A stretch of 64,000 nucleotides of DNA. Origin: Bacillota bacterium (GTDB lineage Bacteria > Bacillota > UBA4882 > UBA8346). A program made the position numbers and the translations under genes. The notes beneath the pieces are model-generated. The model ran no database searches and was not told the origin of the DNA. It saw only the letters and a program-made list of their open reading frames with translations. Shown here piece after piece: positions 52,741 through 61,422 of this stretch (position 1 is the stretch's first letter; each line of letters opens with the position of its first letter). The stretch is taken from contig JAEXDA010000049.1 in assembly GCA_023401925.1 (NCBI GenBank), positions 244,737 through 308,736 on the forward strand, read 5' to 3'.

Positions 52741-54459
52741 TTACATGGTTATTCCTTTATTTCCCGATATTTTGTTGAAAATTAAAATGGAAATCGTCGT
52801 CGCTACGGTGAGGATGGTAGCCAATGCTGCCGCCGTTCCAAAATTCGCCCTAACGACCTCCGTATAAATAGCTACCGAGATCGTAGCCGTTTTACCGGTG
52901 TATAGCATAATACTTGAACTAAGTTCATTGATCGTTGTAATCCAACTGAGAATTGCTCCGGAAAATACTCCCGGAATCATTAAGATAGCCGTTGTTTTGA
53001 AGAATGTCTTTAAGGGAGCAACCCCCAAGCTAATAGAAGCTTCCTCAATCGAAGCGTCGATCTGATAGAGTATGGCTGTTGAGGAACGAATCGTATAAGG
53101 CAACTTTCGAATGACATAGGCAATAACCAAAATAATCCATGTCCCACTAATCAAAATTGGCGGCTTATTAAAGGCCACCAATAAGCTAATGCCCAAAACC
53201 GCTCCGGGAACTACAAACGGAAACATGACCAATACGTCGAGCAGTGAATTGAGTTTCGAGCGTTTTCTAACAATTAAATATGAAATTAGCAATCCCGCCA
53301 ACAACATAATCAAAATGGCGACTGTCGAATAGGTGAACGTATTACTGATAGTGCTGCCCAAGCGGTACAATATCTGATTATAACTGTCAAAGCTGAATCC
53401 CTTGACAAATATCGGTCCATTGGTCTTAATGAAAGAGGTAATGACCACGGTAATCTGGGGAAGTAAAGCAACCAACCCTATCAAATAACATAGTCCTGTC
53501 AAAATTGCCCTTTTGCTATTGGAAAGCTCGACAACTTTGGGGGGATTTAGTGCGCTCATAGTATAGTTCCGTTTTGAAATAATAAATTTTTGAAGCATCA
53601 ACAGCGCAACCGCACATATCACAATAACAATACTTAAAGTGCTGGCAAAATTGGCGTTTCCGCCGGTTTCACTCATATACTCTTCATAAACCATTACCGG
53701 TAAAACCTTGTAGCCTTCCCCAATCAGCATCGGAGTTCCAAAATCAGCCAGGGTCGCCATAAAAACCATTAACATTCCCGCTGTTATGGTTGGAAGTATC
53801 AAGGGAAATGTCACGGTAAAAAGTCTTCGCCAGGAATTCCCCCCTAAATTTTCCGCCGCTTCCTCCAAAGAGCGGTCAATAGACCCCAAAGCTCCTGAGA
53901 CATATAGGAATATATAGGGGAAAAATTTTAGCGTAAACACCAAGACGATCCCAAAAAATCCATAAATGGTGGGAACTTGAATCCCAATTTTTGATAGCCA
54001 CTGGGTAATCACTCCGCTTCTTCCCAGTAGTAAGATCCAAGAATAAGCGCCAATGAATGGTGGTGAAAGCATTGATAAAATCAACACCAAATTAAAAAAT
54101 TTCTTCCCCACCAGGTTATAACGGGTAACCACATAAGCTAAAGGCAAGCCGATCAATGTCGCCAAGAGGGTAGCTGTGGTCGATACGAAAAAACTGTTAA
54201 ACAAGGTCTTGTTATAATAGGGCAGTCTAAAGAAATCCAAATAATTTTGGAATGTAACTTTCCCTGAATTCGTTAGAAAACTTTCAATCAACGTCATAAA
54301 CATAGGATAGACCAGAAATAGAGCTAAAATCCCCAATGCGATCAAGGTGATTCCATTCCAGACGTTAAGTTTACCCGACTTAAGGTTGCCAAATTGACCT
54401 TGAAGGGCCTTGCTTATGCTAAAATCCCTTCCTTCTTTCCTCTCATTCCCATGACTCAT
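52741..54459 (-). CDS. ABC transporter permease, fused two-domain (Fbp/Afu type)
   Basis: The 572-residue protein contains two permease domains in tandem, each with about six helices, and two EAA loops (EEAAENLGGNSWRRLFTVTFPLILP; EEASISLGVAPLKTFFKTTAILMIPG, given here as positions around 190-220 and 460-490). This is the FbpB/AfuB architecture of iron, thiamine and sugar-phosphate importers. Its ATG overlaps the 3' end of the ATPase gene by 4 bp. It should form the membrane channel with the ATPase and binding protein encoded upstream. Confidence 0.92.
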   Translation of the reverse strand: MSHGNERKEGRDFSISKALQGQFGNLKSGKLNVWNGITLIALGILALFLVYPMFMTLIESFLTNSGKVTFQNYLDFFRLPYYNKTLFNSFFVSTTATLLATLIGLPLAYVVTRYNLVGKKFFNLVLILSMLSPPFIGAYSWILLLGRSGVITQWLSKIGIQVPTIYGFFGIVLVFTLKFFPYIFLYVSGALGSIDRSLEEAAENLGGNSWRRLFTVTFPLILPTITAGMLMVFMATLADFGTPMLIGEGYKVLPVMVYEEYMSETGGNANFASTLSIVIVICAVALLMLQKFIISKRNYTMSALNPPKVVELSNSKRAILTGLCYLIGLVALLPQITVVITSFIKTNGPIFVKGFSFDSYNQILYRLGSTISNTFTYSTVAILIMLLAGLLISYLIVRKRSKLNSLLDVLVMFPFVVPGAVLGISLLVAFNKPPILISGTWIILVIAYVIRKLPYTIRSSTAILYQIDASIEEASISLGVAPLKTFFKTTAILMIPGVFSGAILSWITTINELSSSIMLYTGKTATISVAIYTEVVRANFGTAAALATILTVATTISILIFNKISGNKGITM

Positions 54460-55541
54460 AGCAACTTCTCCTCACCTGTCTCATCGAACACGTTGATTTT
54501 GTCCTTTATAAAATCAAGGCTTACATTTTCGCCGGATTCTCTGATTGCTTCATTATCTTTACAATACTCGTTGACCTGAACCTCCTGGCCGTTTTCAAGC
54601 CGCACTCCATAATTGATAAAATCTCCTAAAAAAGTCCTTTGATCAATCGTGCCTTTTAATCCCGCCTCATTGCAACTCCGAATAATAAACTCTTCCGGCC
54701 TTACGGAAACTTTAACCTTTCCTTGGTAACCCGATTGACATTGTAAAGAAATTACCACCGAATCATTGATTTTTATCTCGGTATTTTGTTCTTTGTCCCG
54801 GCTCCTGATCTCACCCGAAAGGAAATTGGAAGTTCCGATAAAGCCCGCCACAAACTCATTAGCTGGGCGACGATAGATGGCTTCCGGCTTACCGATTTGT
54901 ATTACTTCCCCTTTTCTCATTACTGCGATTCTATCGGATATGGCCAATGCTTCTTCCTGATCATGGGTCACATAAATCGTGGTGATACCTAAATTGCGCT
55001 GTAATTCTTTGATCACCGTCCGCATTTCTACCCTTAATTTAGCGTCCAGATTGGAGAGGGGCTCATCCATTAATAATAGTCCGGGGTGAATTACAATCGC
55101 TCTGGCCAGTGCAACCCGCTGCTGCTGTCCACCGGACATGTTAGCCGGTTGGCGATCTTTTAAATCATAAATTTGGGCCATCGCTAAAGCCTCATCGATT
55201 TTCTGTTCCATTTCGGCTTTAGCCATTTTTCGGGCTTTAAGCCCATAAGCCACATTGTCTTTAACGGACATATGCGGAAAAATGGCATAATTTTGAAATA
55301 CCATTCCGATATTTCGTTTGTGAGCCGGAATATTATTGATCAAAGCATTGTCAAAATAAATTTCACCTTCATCAATACTGTTAAAACCGGCGATCATTCT
55401 CAACAAAGTCGTTTTCCCACAACCGGAAGGTCCAAGCAAAGTAAAAAATTCACCCTTATTCACGGTGAGGCTGACATGATCGACAGCGTTAAAATCTCCA
55501 TATCGTTTTACTGTATTGTTGATGTCAATTTGATGGCTCAT
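54456..55541 (-). CDS. ABC transporter ATPase (Fbp/Afu/Pot type)
   Basis: The 361-residue ATPase has Walker A GPSGCGKTTLLR, Q-loop MVFQNYAIFPHMS, signature MSGGQQQRVALARA, Walker B LLLMDEPLS, H-loop VTHDQEEALA and a C-terminal TOBE-like domain (KVSVRPEEF). It energises the fused permease. The gene is about 108 bp downstream of the binding-protein gene and overlaps the permease gene by 4 bp. Confidence 0.95.
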   Translation of the reverse strand: MSHQIDINNTVKRYGDFNAVDHVSLTVNKGEFFTLLGPSGCGKTTLLRMIAGFNSIDEGEIYFDNALINNIPAHKRNIGMVFQNYAIFPHMSVKDNVAYGLKARKMAKAEMEQKIDEALAMAQIYDLKDRQPANMSGGQQQRVALARAIVIHPGLLLMDEPLSNLDAKLRVEMRTVIKELQRNLGITTIYVTHDQEEALAISDRIAVMRKGEVIQIGKPEAIYRRPANEFVAGFIGTSNFLSGEIRSRDKEQNTEIKINDSVVISLQCQSGYQGKVKVSVRPEEFIIRSCNEAGLKGTIDQRTFLGDFINYGVRLENGQEVQVNEYCKDNEAIRESGENVSLDFIKDKINVFDETGEEKLL

Positions 55542-55649
55542 CCTTCATCCCCTGCCCTATCGCTTTTTAAAAGAGGATACTCCTGTTTAAAAGCCACAAA
55601 CCACTTTTTCACGATCGAGTATCCTCATGATTTCAACCCATTTTATCGA

Positions 55650-56654
55650 TTATTTTCCGATCACAACATCTTTCCATTTTTTCAAGAGAGTTTCTTTCTG
55701 ACTGGCTGCCCAATTGAAGTCGTAGTTGACTAGTTTGATTTTTCCCATCTCCGGTAACCCGGCGGGTGCTCCCACGTCTTTTCTCACCGTTCGTCTTGAC
55801 TGGGAACCGGACATTACCGATTGGCTATCCTTACTTAAGATAAAATCAACAAATGTTTTGGCATTTTCAAGATTTTTGGCGCCTTTGATAATAGCGATCG
55901 CGTCAGGTACTGCTGAGGTTCCCTCCGAAGGATAAATAATACCCACTTCGGCGCCTGCTTTTACATATTTAATCGCTTCTTTTTCCAGCGTCAAGCCAAC
56001 GCTATATTCACCATCGGCAACCCCTTTATAAACTGTCGCTGAACTGCCTAAAATTTTCCCATCCAGGTTGGCTACAAAACGGCGGATAAAGTTCCACCCC
56101 TTTGGGGTATCTTTACCGAACACTGTCAGTAAAGTTGCTAAGATGGTATACGATGATCCCGATTTGGCCGGATCGGCATAAGCAATTTTCCCCTTCAGGC
56201 TCGGATGTAATAAATCATCCCATCCCTTTGGCACTTCATTTTCGGGAACCAATTTTTTGTTATACATAATGACCATGGGTAACGGTGATTCTCCTACCCA
56301 AAAATGTTTCGGATCCTTATACTTGGCGTTAACCGCGCCGTCTTCCGGGGAAATATATTTTTGAAAATATTGGGAATAAGCTTGCAGAGACTCCGCACCC
56401 CCACCCCAAAGAACATCTGTCAAGGGATTAGTAGACTCAGCCTCAATTCTTTTTAAAAGTTCTCCCGTTCCTGCGGCAACAAGCTCAACTTTAATTCCCG
56501 TTTTTTCTTGAAACTCTTTAATTCCTAAGTTAATCGTATCCGTTGGATGAGGTGAATAAACCGTCAGAACTTTTGATTGGGGTTGCTTAGCCTGAACTGA
56601 CCCGATCATCACAATACACACCAACATGATTGTCAAAAATCTGCAACGCTTCAT
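55650..56654 (-). CDS. Periplasmic-type solute-binding protein (FbpA/AfuA family)
   Basis: GGAGGTCATTTTG precedes the ATG at 56654, giving ~334 residues; the first ATG (56669) contains the site. A signal peptide (MKRCRFLTIMLVCIVMIGSV to QA) has no lipobox cysteine I can see. The mature start KVLTVYSPHPTDTINLGIKE and the DVLWGGGAESLQAYSQYF segment fit cluster D binding proteins of the iron/sugar-phosphate group. No paired Tyr motif for iron is evident. Neighbouring sugar-phosphate genes favour a phosphorylated sugar as ligand, as shown for AfuA of Actinobacillus. Confidence 0.9.
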   Translation of the reverse strand: MKRCRFLTIMLVCIVMIGSVQAKQPQSKVLTVYSPHPTDTINLGIKEFQEKTGIKVELVAAGTGELLKRIEAESTNPLTDVLWGGGAESLQAYSQYFQKYISPEDGAVNAKYKDPKHFWVGESPLPMVIMYNKKLVPENEVPKGWDDLLHPSLKGKIAYADPAKSGSSYTILATLLTVFGKDTPKGWNFIRRFVANLDGKILGSSATVYKGVADGEYSVGLTLEKEAIKYVKAGAEVGIIYPSEGTSAVPDAIAIIKGAKNLENAKTFVDFILSKDSQSVMSGSQSRRTVRKDVGAPAGLPEMGKIKLVNYDFNWAASQKETLLKKWKDVVIGK

Positions 56655-57158
56655 CAAAATGACCTCCATTTGTTAGAATTTAGTAACCTTATATATTATT
56701 TCTTTATAAAGTTTAACTTTATTGTAACTTTTTTATCTTGTACTAACAACGGGACAATCATGTACTTTTGTTTAACATCCTGACATTTTTAATAAAAATG
56801 CTTCTATTTATTTCAAAAATTGACACAATAATAACAATCCATCATTTCTCTTCCCAGAGGCGCCCCGGCTGTTCGCTTAATTTCAGTAAAAGCCTAAAAT
56901 AGTACCATTACAAACGGGACTTGAAGGCATGGATTTGGTTGCTTTATTAAGAGACAGGGCAGGTATCAATGAATTACGAGGCAAATGGAAATTAAAAAAG
57001 AGGGACAAAAAAGGCAATCCATATTTTTCAAAAAGACTGCCGCAAAACAGTTATAATCCACAAGACGCACAATATATCGCTTCCAATGGGATAAGCAAAA
57101 TATTTCTCCTGTCTATGGATATTTTCCCCTTTGCGACAGCTTTTTTACTCCATACCTT
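56655..57158. other. Intergenic region upstream of the ABC operon
   Basis: AT-rich gap that should hold the transporter promoter and the 3' end of the nucleotidyltransferase operon. A plus frame at 56929-57189 has no ribosome binding site. I see no other feature. Confidence 0.5.
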
Positions 57159-58082
57159 TCAGGGTTCTTCCCATAAATTTGCGGGATAGATACCCCGGTG
57201 AATGCGATCGAACAGGGCCTGTTTAACCGGAAGCTTATCTTGCTGATAGGTTACACCATACCACCGTTCATCGGAGGCTAGGACTTTAACGCTAGCCTTT
57301 CCTTTATTTACTAAATCACCAACGATTTCCGGCAGAAAGTATTCGGCTTTCATCAGATTTGTCTGGTTGCGGGTAAAAAATTCCGGAAAACCGGCTGCAA
57401 TTTCCCTGAAAATACTGGAGGTAAAGCCCCAGATATTCATGGAAACCACACTACCCTTAGGTATTTCAAACCAATCTTCCCCATTGTCGGTATACCGGGC
57501 AGCGTCGCCAAATTTTTCTACCCTGGTTCGTTCATGAATCCCCCGGAGATAACTATTGGAATCCACTGTACAGACGCCCCGTGCAACCGCTCCGTTTTCT
57601 GTTAAAGTATTTTCCAAGACGAACCCGACCATACAATATTGATAAACCCGCGCATCGTCCTTCCCACTTTTAAGAAAATCATAAAGCACTTGAAAAGAAG
57701 AAGCCCCATAAAAATCATCCGCATTAATGACTGCAAAAGGGGAATTCACTACTTCTCGGCAACACCATATGGCGTGAGCCGTGCCCCAAGGCTTTTCCCG
57801 CTCCTCTGGAACAGCAAATCCTCCTGGGAGATCGCTGAGATTTTGGTAGACATAAACCGTGTCCATTCTTCTTTCAATTCTTTCCCCAATCCTCTTGCGA
57901 AATAGGTCCTTCATGTCTTCCTTGATCACAAATACAACTTTCTCAAAACCCGCTTTCATGGCATCATAAATCGAATAATCGATGATTAATTCATTATTGG
58001 GCCCGATCGGATCAACTTGTTTCAAACCACCATAACGGCTCCCGATTCCGGCCGCCATCACAACCAATGTGGTTTTAGCCAT
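57159..58082 (-). CDS. Sugar nucleotidyltransferase (glucose-1-phosphate uridylyltransferase-like)
   Basis: The ATG at 58082, preceded by GGAGGAAGGAAGCTT, gives ~307 residues; the open frame above it overlaps galE and is not used. The N-terminal MAKTTLVVMAAGIGSRYGGL motif is that of NTP_transferase enzymes, followed by PIGPNNELIIDYSIYDAM and INADDFYGASSF, the last with the catalytic Asp pair. It likely makes a UDP- or dTDP-sugar. It lies 26 bp after galE, so UDP-galactose metabolism is the natural setting. Confidence 0.9.
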   Translation of the reverse strand: MAKTTLVVMAAGIGSRYGGLKQVDPIGPNNELIIDYSIYDAMKAGFEKVVFVIKEDMKDLFRKRIGERIERRMDTVYVYQNLSDLPGGFAVPEEREKPWGTAHAIWCCREVVNSPFAVINADDFYGASSFQVLYDFLKSGKDDARVYQYCMVGFVLENTLTENGAVARGVCTVDSNSYLRGIHERTRVEKFGDAARYTDNGEDWFEIPKGSVVSMNIWGFTSSIFREIAAGFPEFFTRNQTNLMKAEYFLPEIVGDLVNKGKASVKVLASDERWYGVTYQQDKLPVKQALFDRIHRGIYPANLWEEP

Positions 58083-58107
58083 AAGCTTCCTTCCTCCATT
58101 CTTTACA

Positions 58108-59130
58108 TTATCGATACGATGACTCAAACCCATTGGGATTTTGAATCTGCCATCGCCACGCATCCGTGCACATTTCTTCCAATCCCCTTCGAGCAGACCA
58201 GCCCAGTTCTTGCCCGGACTTCGAGGGATCGGCATAGCAAACGGCAATATCCCCCGAACGGCGGTTTTCAATTCGATACGGGATCTCTCTGCCGCTGGCT
58301 TTGGCGAAGGCTTCGATGACTTCCAAGACGCTATAACCCCGGCCGGTCCCTAAATTATAGGCAACCAATCCCGGAGAGGACTGTATTTTCTCCAGAGCTT
58401 TGAGATGTCCCAAGGCCAAATCGACTACATGAATGTAATCTCTAATCCCTGTTCCGTCAGGAGTGGGATAATCATTTCCATAGACTCGCAGTTCTTTGAG
58501 TTTACCGATTGCAACCTGCGCGATATAAGGGACGAGATTGTTGGGAATTCCCCGCGGATCTTCTCCAATCTGGCCTCCGGGATAGGCACCGACTGGATTA
58601 AAATAACGCAGAATCCCAATATTCCAAGAATCATCTGCCCGGTACAAATCCCGTAACATATCTTCAATCATCAGTTTCGAACGGCCGTATGGATTGGTGG
58701 CAGAAAGCGGTGAGTCTTCCGTAATGGGTACTTGACTCGGATCTCCGTATACTGTTGCCGATGAACTAAAAACCATGTTTTTAACACCATATTTTTGCAT
58801 GATTTCACACAAGTTCAATGTACTGATAATATTATTGTGATAATAACGCAGCGGCATGGATACCGATTCTCCTACCGCTTTGAGCCCGGCAAAATGAATA
58901 ACCGCATGGATGGGCCAACGGCTAAAAACCTTATCCAAAGCCTCGCGATCCAATAAATCTTCTTGATAAAACTCCAGCTTCTTACCGGTTATCTCCTGAA
59001 CCCTCCGCAAAGACTCCTCTTTACTATTGACTAGATTATCAACTACAATAATCTCATATCCAGCCTGTAACAATTCCACGCAGGTATGGCTACCGATATA
59101 TCCGGCTCCTCCAGTAATTAATATAGCCAT
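58108..59130 (-). CDS. galE: UDP-glucose 4-epimerase
   Basis: The 340-residue SDR enzyme has NAD motif GGAGYIGSHTC, catalytic serine/Tyr-Lys (FSSSATVYGDPSQVPITEDS; NPYGRSKLM) and RYFNPVGAYPGGQIGEDP, all canonical for GalE. It interconverts UDP-glucose and UDP-galactose. The following gene is a sugar nucleotidyltransferase, and a divergent AraC regulator lies 190 bp upstream. Confidence 0.97.
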   Translation of the reverse strand: MAILITGGAGYIGSHTCVELLQAGYEIIVVDNLVNSKEESLRRVQEITGKKLEFYQEDLLDREALDKVFSRWPIHAVIHFAGLKAVGESVSMPLRYYHNNIISTLNLCEIMQKYGVKNMVFSSSATVYGDPSQVPITEDSPLSATNPYGRSKLMIEDMLRDLYRADDSWNIGILRYFNPVGAYPGGQIGEDPRGIPNNLVPYIAQVAIGKLKELRVYGNDYPTPDGTGIRDYIHVVDLALGHLKALEKIQSSPGLVAYNLGTGRGYSVLEVIEAFAKASGREIPYRIENRRSGDIAVCYADPSKSGQELGWSARRGLEEMCTDAWRWQIQNPNGFESSYR

Positions 59131-59291
59131 CCAATGCCCTCCAAATTATTATTTCAGCAACTGCCTGTAATAGGGATCCCCTTTAGGTATATTGTATTAA
59201 TTTTTTGTTTATCCGTCTTTAGCAAAAAGGTCGCTTTTTTTGTACTTTTTGTTGGAAATGTCCTTCTAACTTTTTTTATAAATAACTGTGT

Positions 59292-59297
59292 TATAAT
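59292..59297 (+). promoter_or_regulatory. -10 box of the AraC-type regulator
   Basis: TGTTATAAT, an extended -10 element, lies 21 bp before the ATG at 59318. A clear -35 is not seen, which is usual with an extended -10. Confidence 0.5.
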
Positions 59298-59317
59298 AAA
59301 ACAAAAAAGAGGATACT

Positions 59318-60208
59318 ATGGACTACGTCAAGACCCATCTAATCAAGGATATCTCCATTCAAAAAATTGTTACAGTCCACTATTTCGAATACGCCAAGGA
59401 TTATCTGTATCAAGGTGAAAAACATGATTTTTGGGAATTTCTTTATGTTGACAAAGGTGAGGTTGAAGTAAAGGCTGATGTCCAAAGGTATATATTGAAA
59501 CAAGGCGAGATGATTTTTCACAAACCCAACGAATTTCACAATCTTTGGGCAAATGGGAAAACCGCCCCCAATTTGATCGTTATCTCTTTTGAGTGCAAAT
59601 CCAAAGCGATGATTTTTTTCGAGAATAAAATCATCCGGATTGGAGATTTTGAGAAGAACTTGCTGGCTCAAATTATCCAGGAAGCCCAGAAAGCATTTTC
59701 GTTTCCGTTAAATATCCCCTCTTTAAAAAAATTAGAGAAAAACACACACTCGCCTTTCGGATGCGAACAATTAATCCAACTTTATCTGGAACTTTTCCTC
59801 ATATCATTGGTGCGTAAAGGAAATTGCGTTCGCAAAGAAAAACAGCTTTCTTTTGCCGCCAAGGAAAATTCCCACGAAGATATCACGCACAAAATCATCG
59901 CCTATCTCAATGAAAATGCGGCAAGCAACCTTCATTTCGAGGATGTCTGCCGCTTTTCCAAGTTAAGCAAAACCAGTCTTAAAACGATATTTAAAGAAAA
60001 AACCGGCTTCAGTGTAATGGAGTATTTTAAAAAATTAAAAATAGAAGCCGCTAAAAAAATAATCCGCGAAGAGCAATATAACTTCACAGAAGTCGCCGTA
60101 GGATTAGGATTTTCTTCTTTACAGCACTTCTCACGGCGGTTTAAACAGGCAACGGATATGACCCCTTCGGAATATGCATCTTCCGTCAAAATAAAAGTCC
60201 AACACTAA
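59318..60208 (+). CDS. AraC-family transcriptional regulator with cupin sensor
   Basis: The 296-residue protein has an N-terminal cupin-like sugar-sensing domain (HDFWEFLYVDKGEVEVKADV, QGEMIFHKPNEFHNLW) and a C-terminal AraC HTH pair (LHFEDVCRFSKLSKTSLKTI; FTEVAVGLGFSSLQHFSRRF; MTPSEYASSV). AAAGAGG precedes the ATG. It is divergent from galE and probably activates sugar genes in response to a ligand that cannot be inferred. Confidence 0.92.
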   Translation: MDYVKTHLIKDISIQKIVTVHYFEYAKDYLYQGEKHDFWEFLYVDKGEVEVKADVQRYILKQGEMIFHKPNEFHNLWANGKTAPNLIVISFECKSKAMIFFENKIIRIGDFEKNLLAQIIQEAQKAFSFPLNIPSLKKLEKNTHSPFGCEQLIQLYLELFLISLVRKGNCVRKEKQLSFAAKENSHEDITHKIIAYLNENAASNLHFEDVCRFSKLSKTSLKTIFKEKTGFSVMEYFKKLKIEAAKKIIREEQYNFTEVAVGLGFSSLQHFSRRFKQATDMTPSEYASSVKIKVQH

Positions 60209-60240
60209 GTGAATTTGGTGAATCACAAAAATATTACTTT

Positions 60241-60648
60241 CTAAGGGCATTCCATATTCTTTGTCCGTTCTTTTATCGACTTTTCGATGGTTTCAACATA
60301 TTCTGTAGGTATTTTTATTTGAACCAATTCTTTTATCATAAACCATTGAAATTTCGTGTGCTCGTGACTGATTTCAATGATGTCATTGTCATTGGTCATC
60401 TCGCACAAAAAAGCTGCTAAAAATATATGCTTTCCTGGAATGACTTCAAATAATTTCGTGTCAATAATAGTTACGATCTTGACATCCAATTTTAATTCTT
60501 CCTGTATTTCTCTTTTTAAACACTGAGTAGAGGATTCTCCTATTTCAATTCTTCCACCCGGCAGTTCCCATTCATCACGATGATTCTTGACTAATAAGAC
60601 CTGATCCTTTTTTAATATGACTCCTTTAATAGAGACTGGAAATTCCAT
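60241..60648 (-). CDS. Nudix hydrolase
   Basis: The 135-residue protein has a Nudix box GGRIEIGESSTQCLKREIQEEL, matching the GX5EX7REUXEE pattern, with the central metal-binding Glu residues. It is preceded by the typical beta-strand start (PVSIKGVILKKDQVLLVKN). Substrates of small Nudix enzymes are hard to predict, and ADP-ribose or oxidised nucleotides are common. It is transcribed toward the AraC gene. Confidence 0.9.
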   Translation of the reverse strand: MEFPVSIKGVILKKDQVLLVKNHRDEWELPGGRIEIGESSTQCLKREIQEELKLDVKIVTIIDTKLFEVIPGKHIFLAAFLCEMTNDNDIIEISHEHTKFQWFMIKELVQIKIPTEYVETIEKSIKERTKNMECP

Positions 60649-60997
60649 TCCTTCTCCTTTCCCCCGGTGATCACCGAATTGAGGGCCTGCATATTTCGGT
60701 CAAACCGGACAGCGATTCCTGATCAAAGTAGACAGTTGCGTACTTCGGCCGTAACCTGACAAGTAATGAGTACCGCCACCCCCATAACATCTGAAGGCAA
60801 ACCTCCTGGCTGGTTCCGGAGGATCTGCCGCTGACTTGGAAGTGCGAGTAGCTTTCTGTCCGCTCCAGTCAACCACCGCCAAAATCCGTGGACCCTAAAA
60901 CCCGTAGGAACATCTCCAAGGAAAACTTCGATAAAGCGTCTCATAATCGTTCAATTTAACTATGCCTCTATTTTCATGCCCACTGCCGACTGAACAA

Positions 60998-61260
60998 TTA
61001 GTCAAATTGCGGCAGATACGGCTTGTCAATGGCCATGATTTCTTCACAAATTCGGATTGCTGCTTGGGCGCTGGGCATATTCGGATCAACCAAAAGAGCC
61101 TGCAACACCATGTCACGGTTGCCGCTAACTCCTGCATCTACACAACTAAAACCATTTTATCCTGGGGAGTTAATTCCAATAATTTTGCCAGTAAATGATT
61201 ATCAATCGCTATGGCTTTTTCCTTTCTATTCACACCTAACACGAACACCAAATTTATAAT
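60998..61260 (-). pseudogene. C-terminal remnant of a GH4 glycosidase
   Basis: Minus-strand translation gives AIAIDNHLLAKLLELTPQDK then MVLVV, a stop after one missing base, and in the next frame VDAGVSGNRDMVLQALLVDP, NMPSAQAAIRICEEIMAIDK and PYLPQF before a stop. The DNHLLAxLLELTPxDKM and VLQALLxDPNMPS motifs fit the C-termini of GH4 alpha-glucosidases and alpha-galactosidases (LplD-like). The upstream part of the gene is missing. About 350 bp beyond the stop (60649-60997) is GC-rich and contains only frames I cannot identify. Confidence 0.65.
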
Positions 61261-61422
61261 TTTATTATAGCAAAAATTTATATAACCAGCAAAAGGTGAA
61301 AACCCAAACTGTAATTCAATTGACACAATGAATGATCCCTGTTATATTTTTTTTAAAAGCTCTTTTACAATTTTTCCCTCACTGATTGTTAAATTCCTAC
61401 CTTAGGAAAGAAGGATGACAGT

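Noticed and set aside
52741..56654. Plain iron(III) importer annotation
   Set aside because: Similarity alone is ambiguous in this family and all neighbours are sugar-phosphate enzymes; no iron-linked gene or Fur-box-like site was seen.
56929..57189. Plus-strand 86-residue frame
   Set aside because: No ribosome binding site, it runs into the 3' end of the oppositely oriented nucleotidyltransferase gene, and composition is not convincing.
58083..58271. N-terminal extension of the nucleotidyltransferase
   Set aside because: It overlaps the galE coding end; the canonical NTP-transferase start MAKTTLVVMAAG follows a strong ribosome binding site.
60700..60960. Two overlapping minus frames of 60-73 residues
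   Set aside because: GC-rich stretch with no recognisable motif or ribosome binding site; probably part of the decayed region beside the GH4 remnant.
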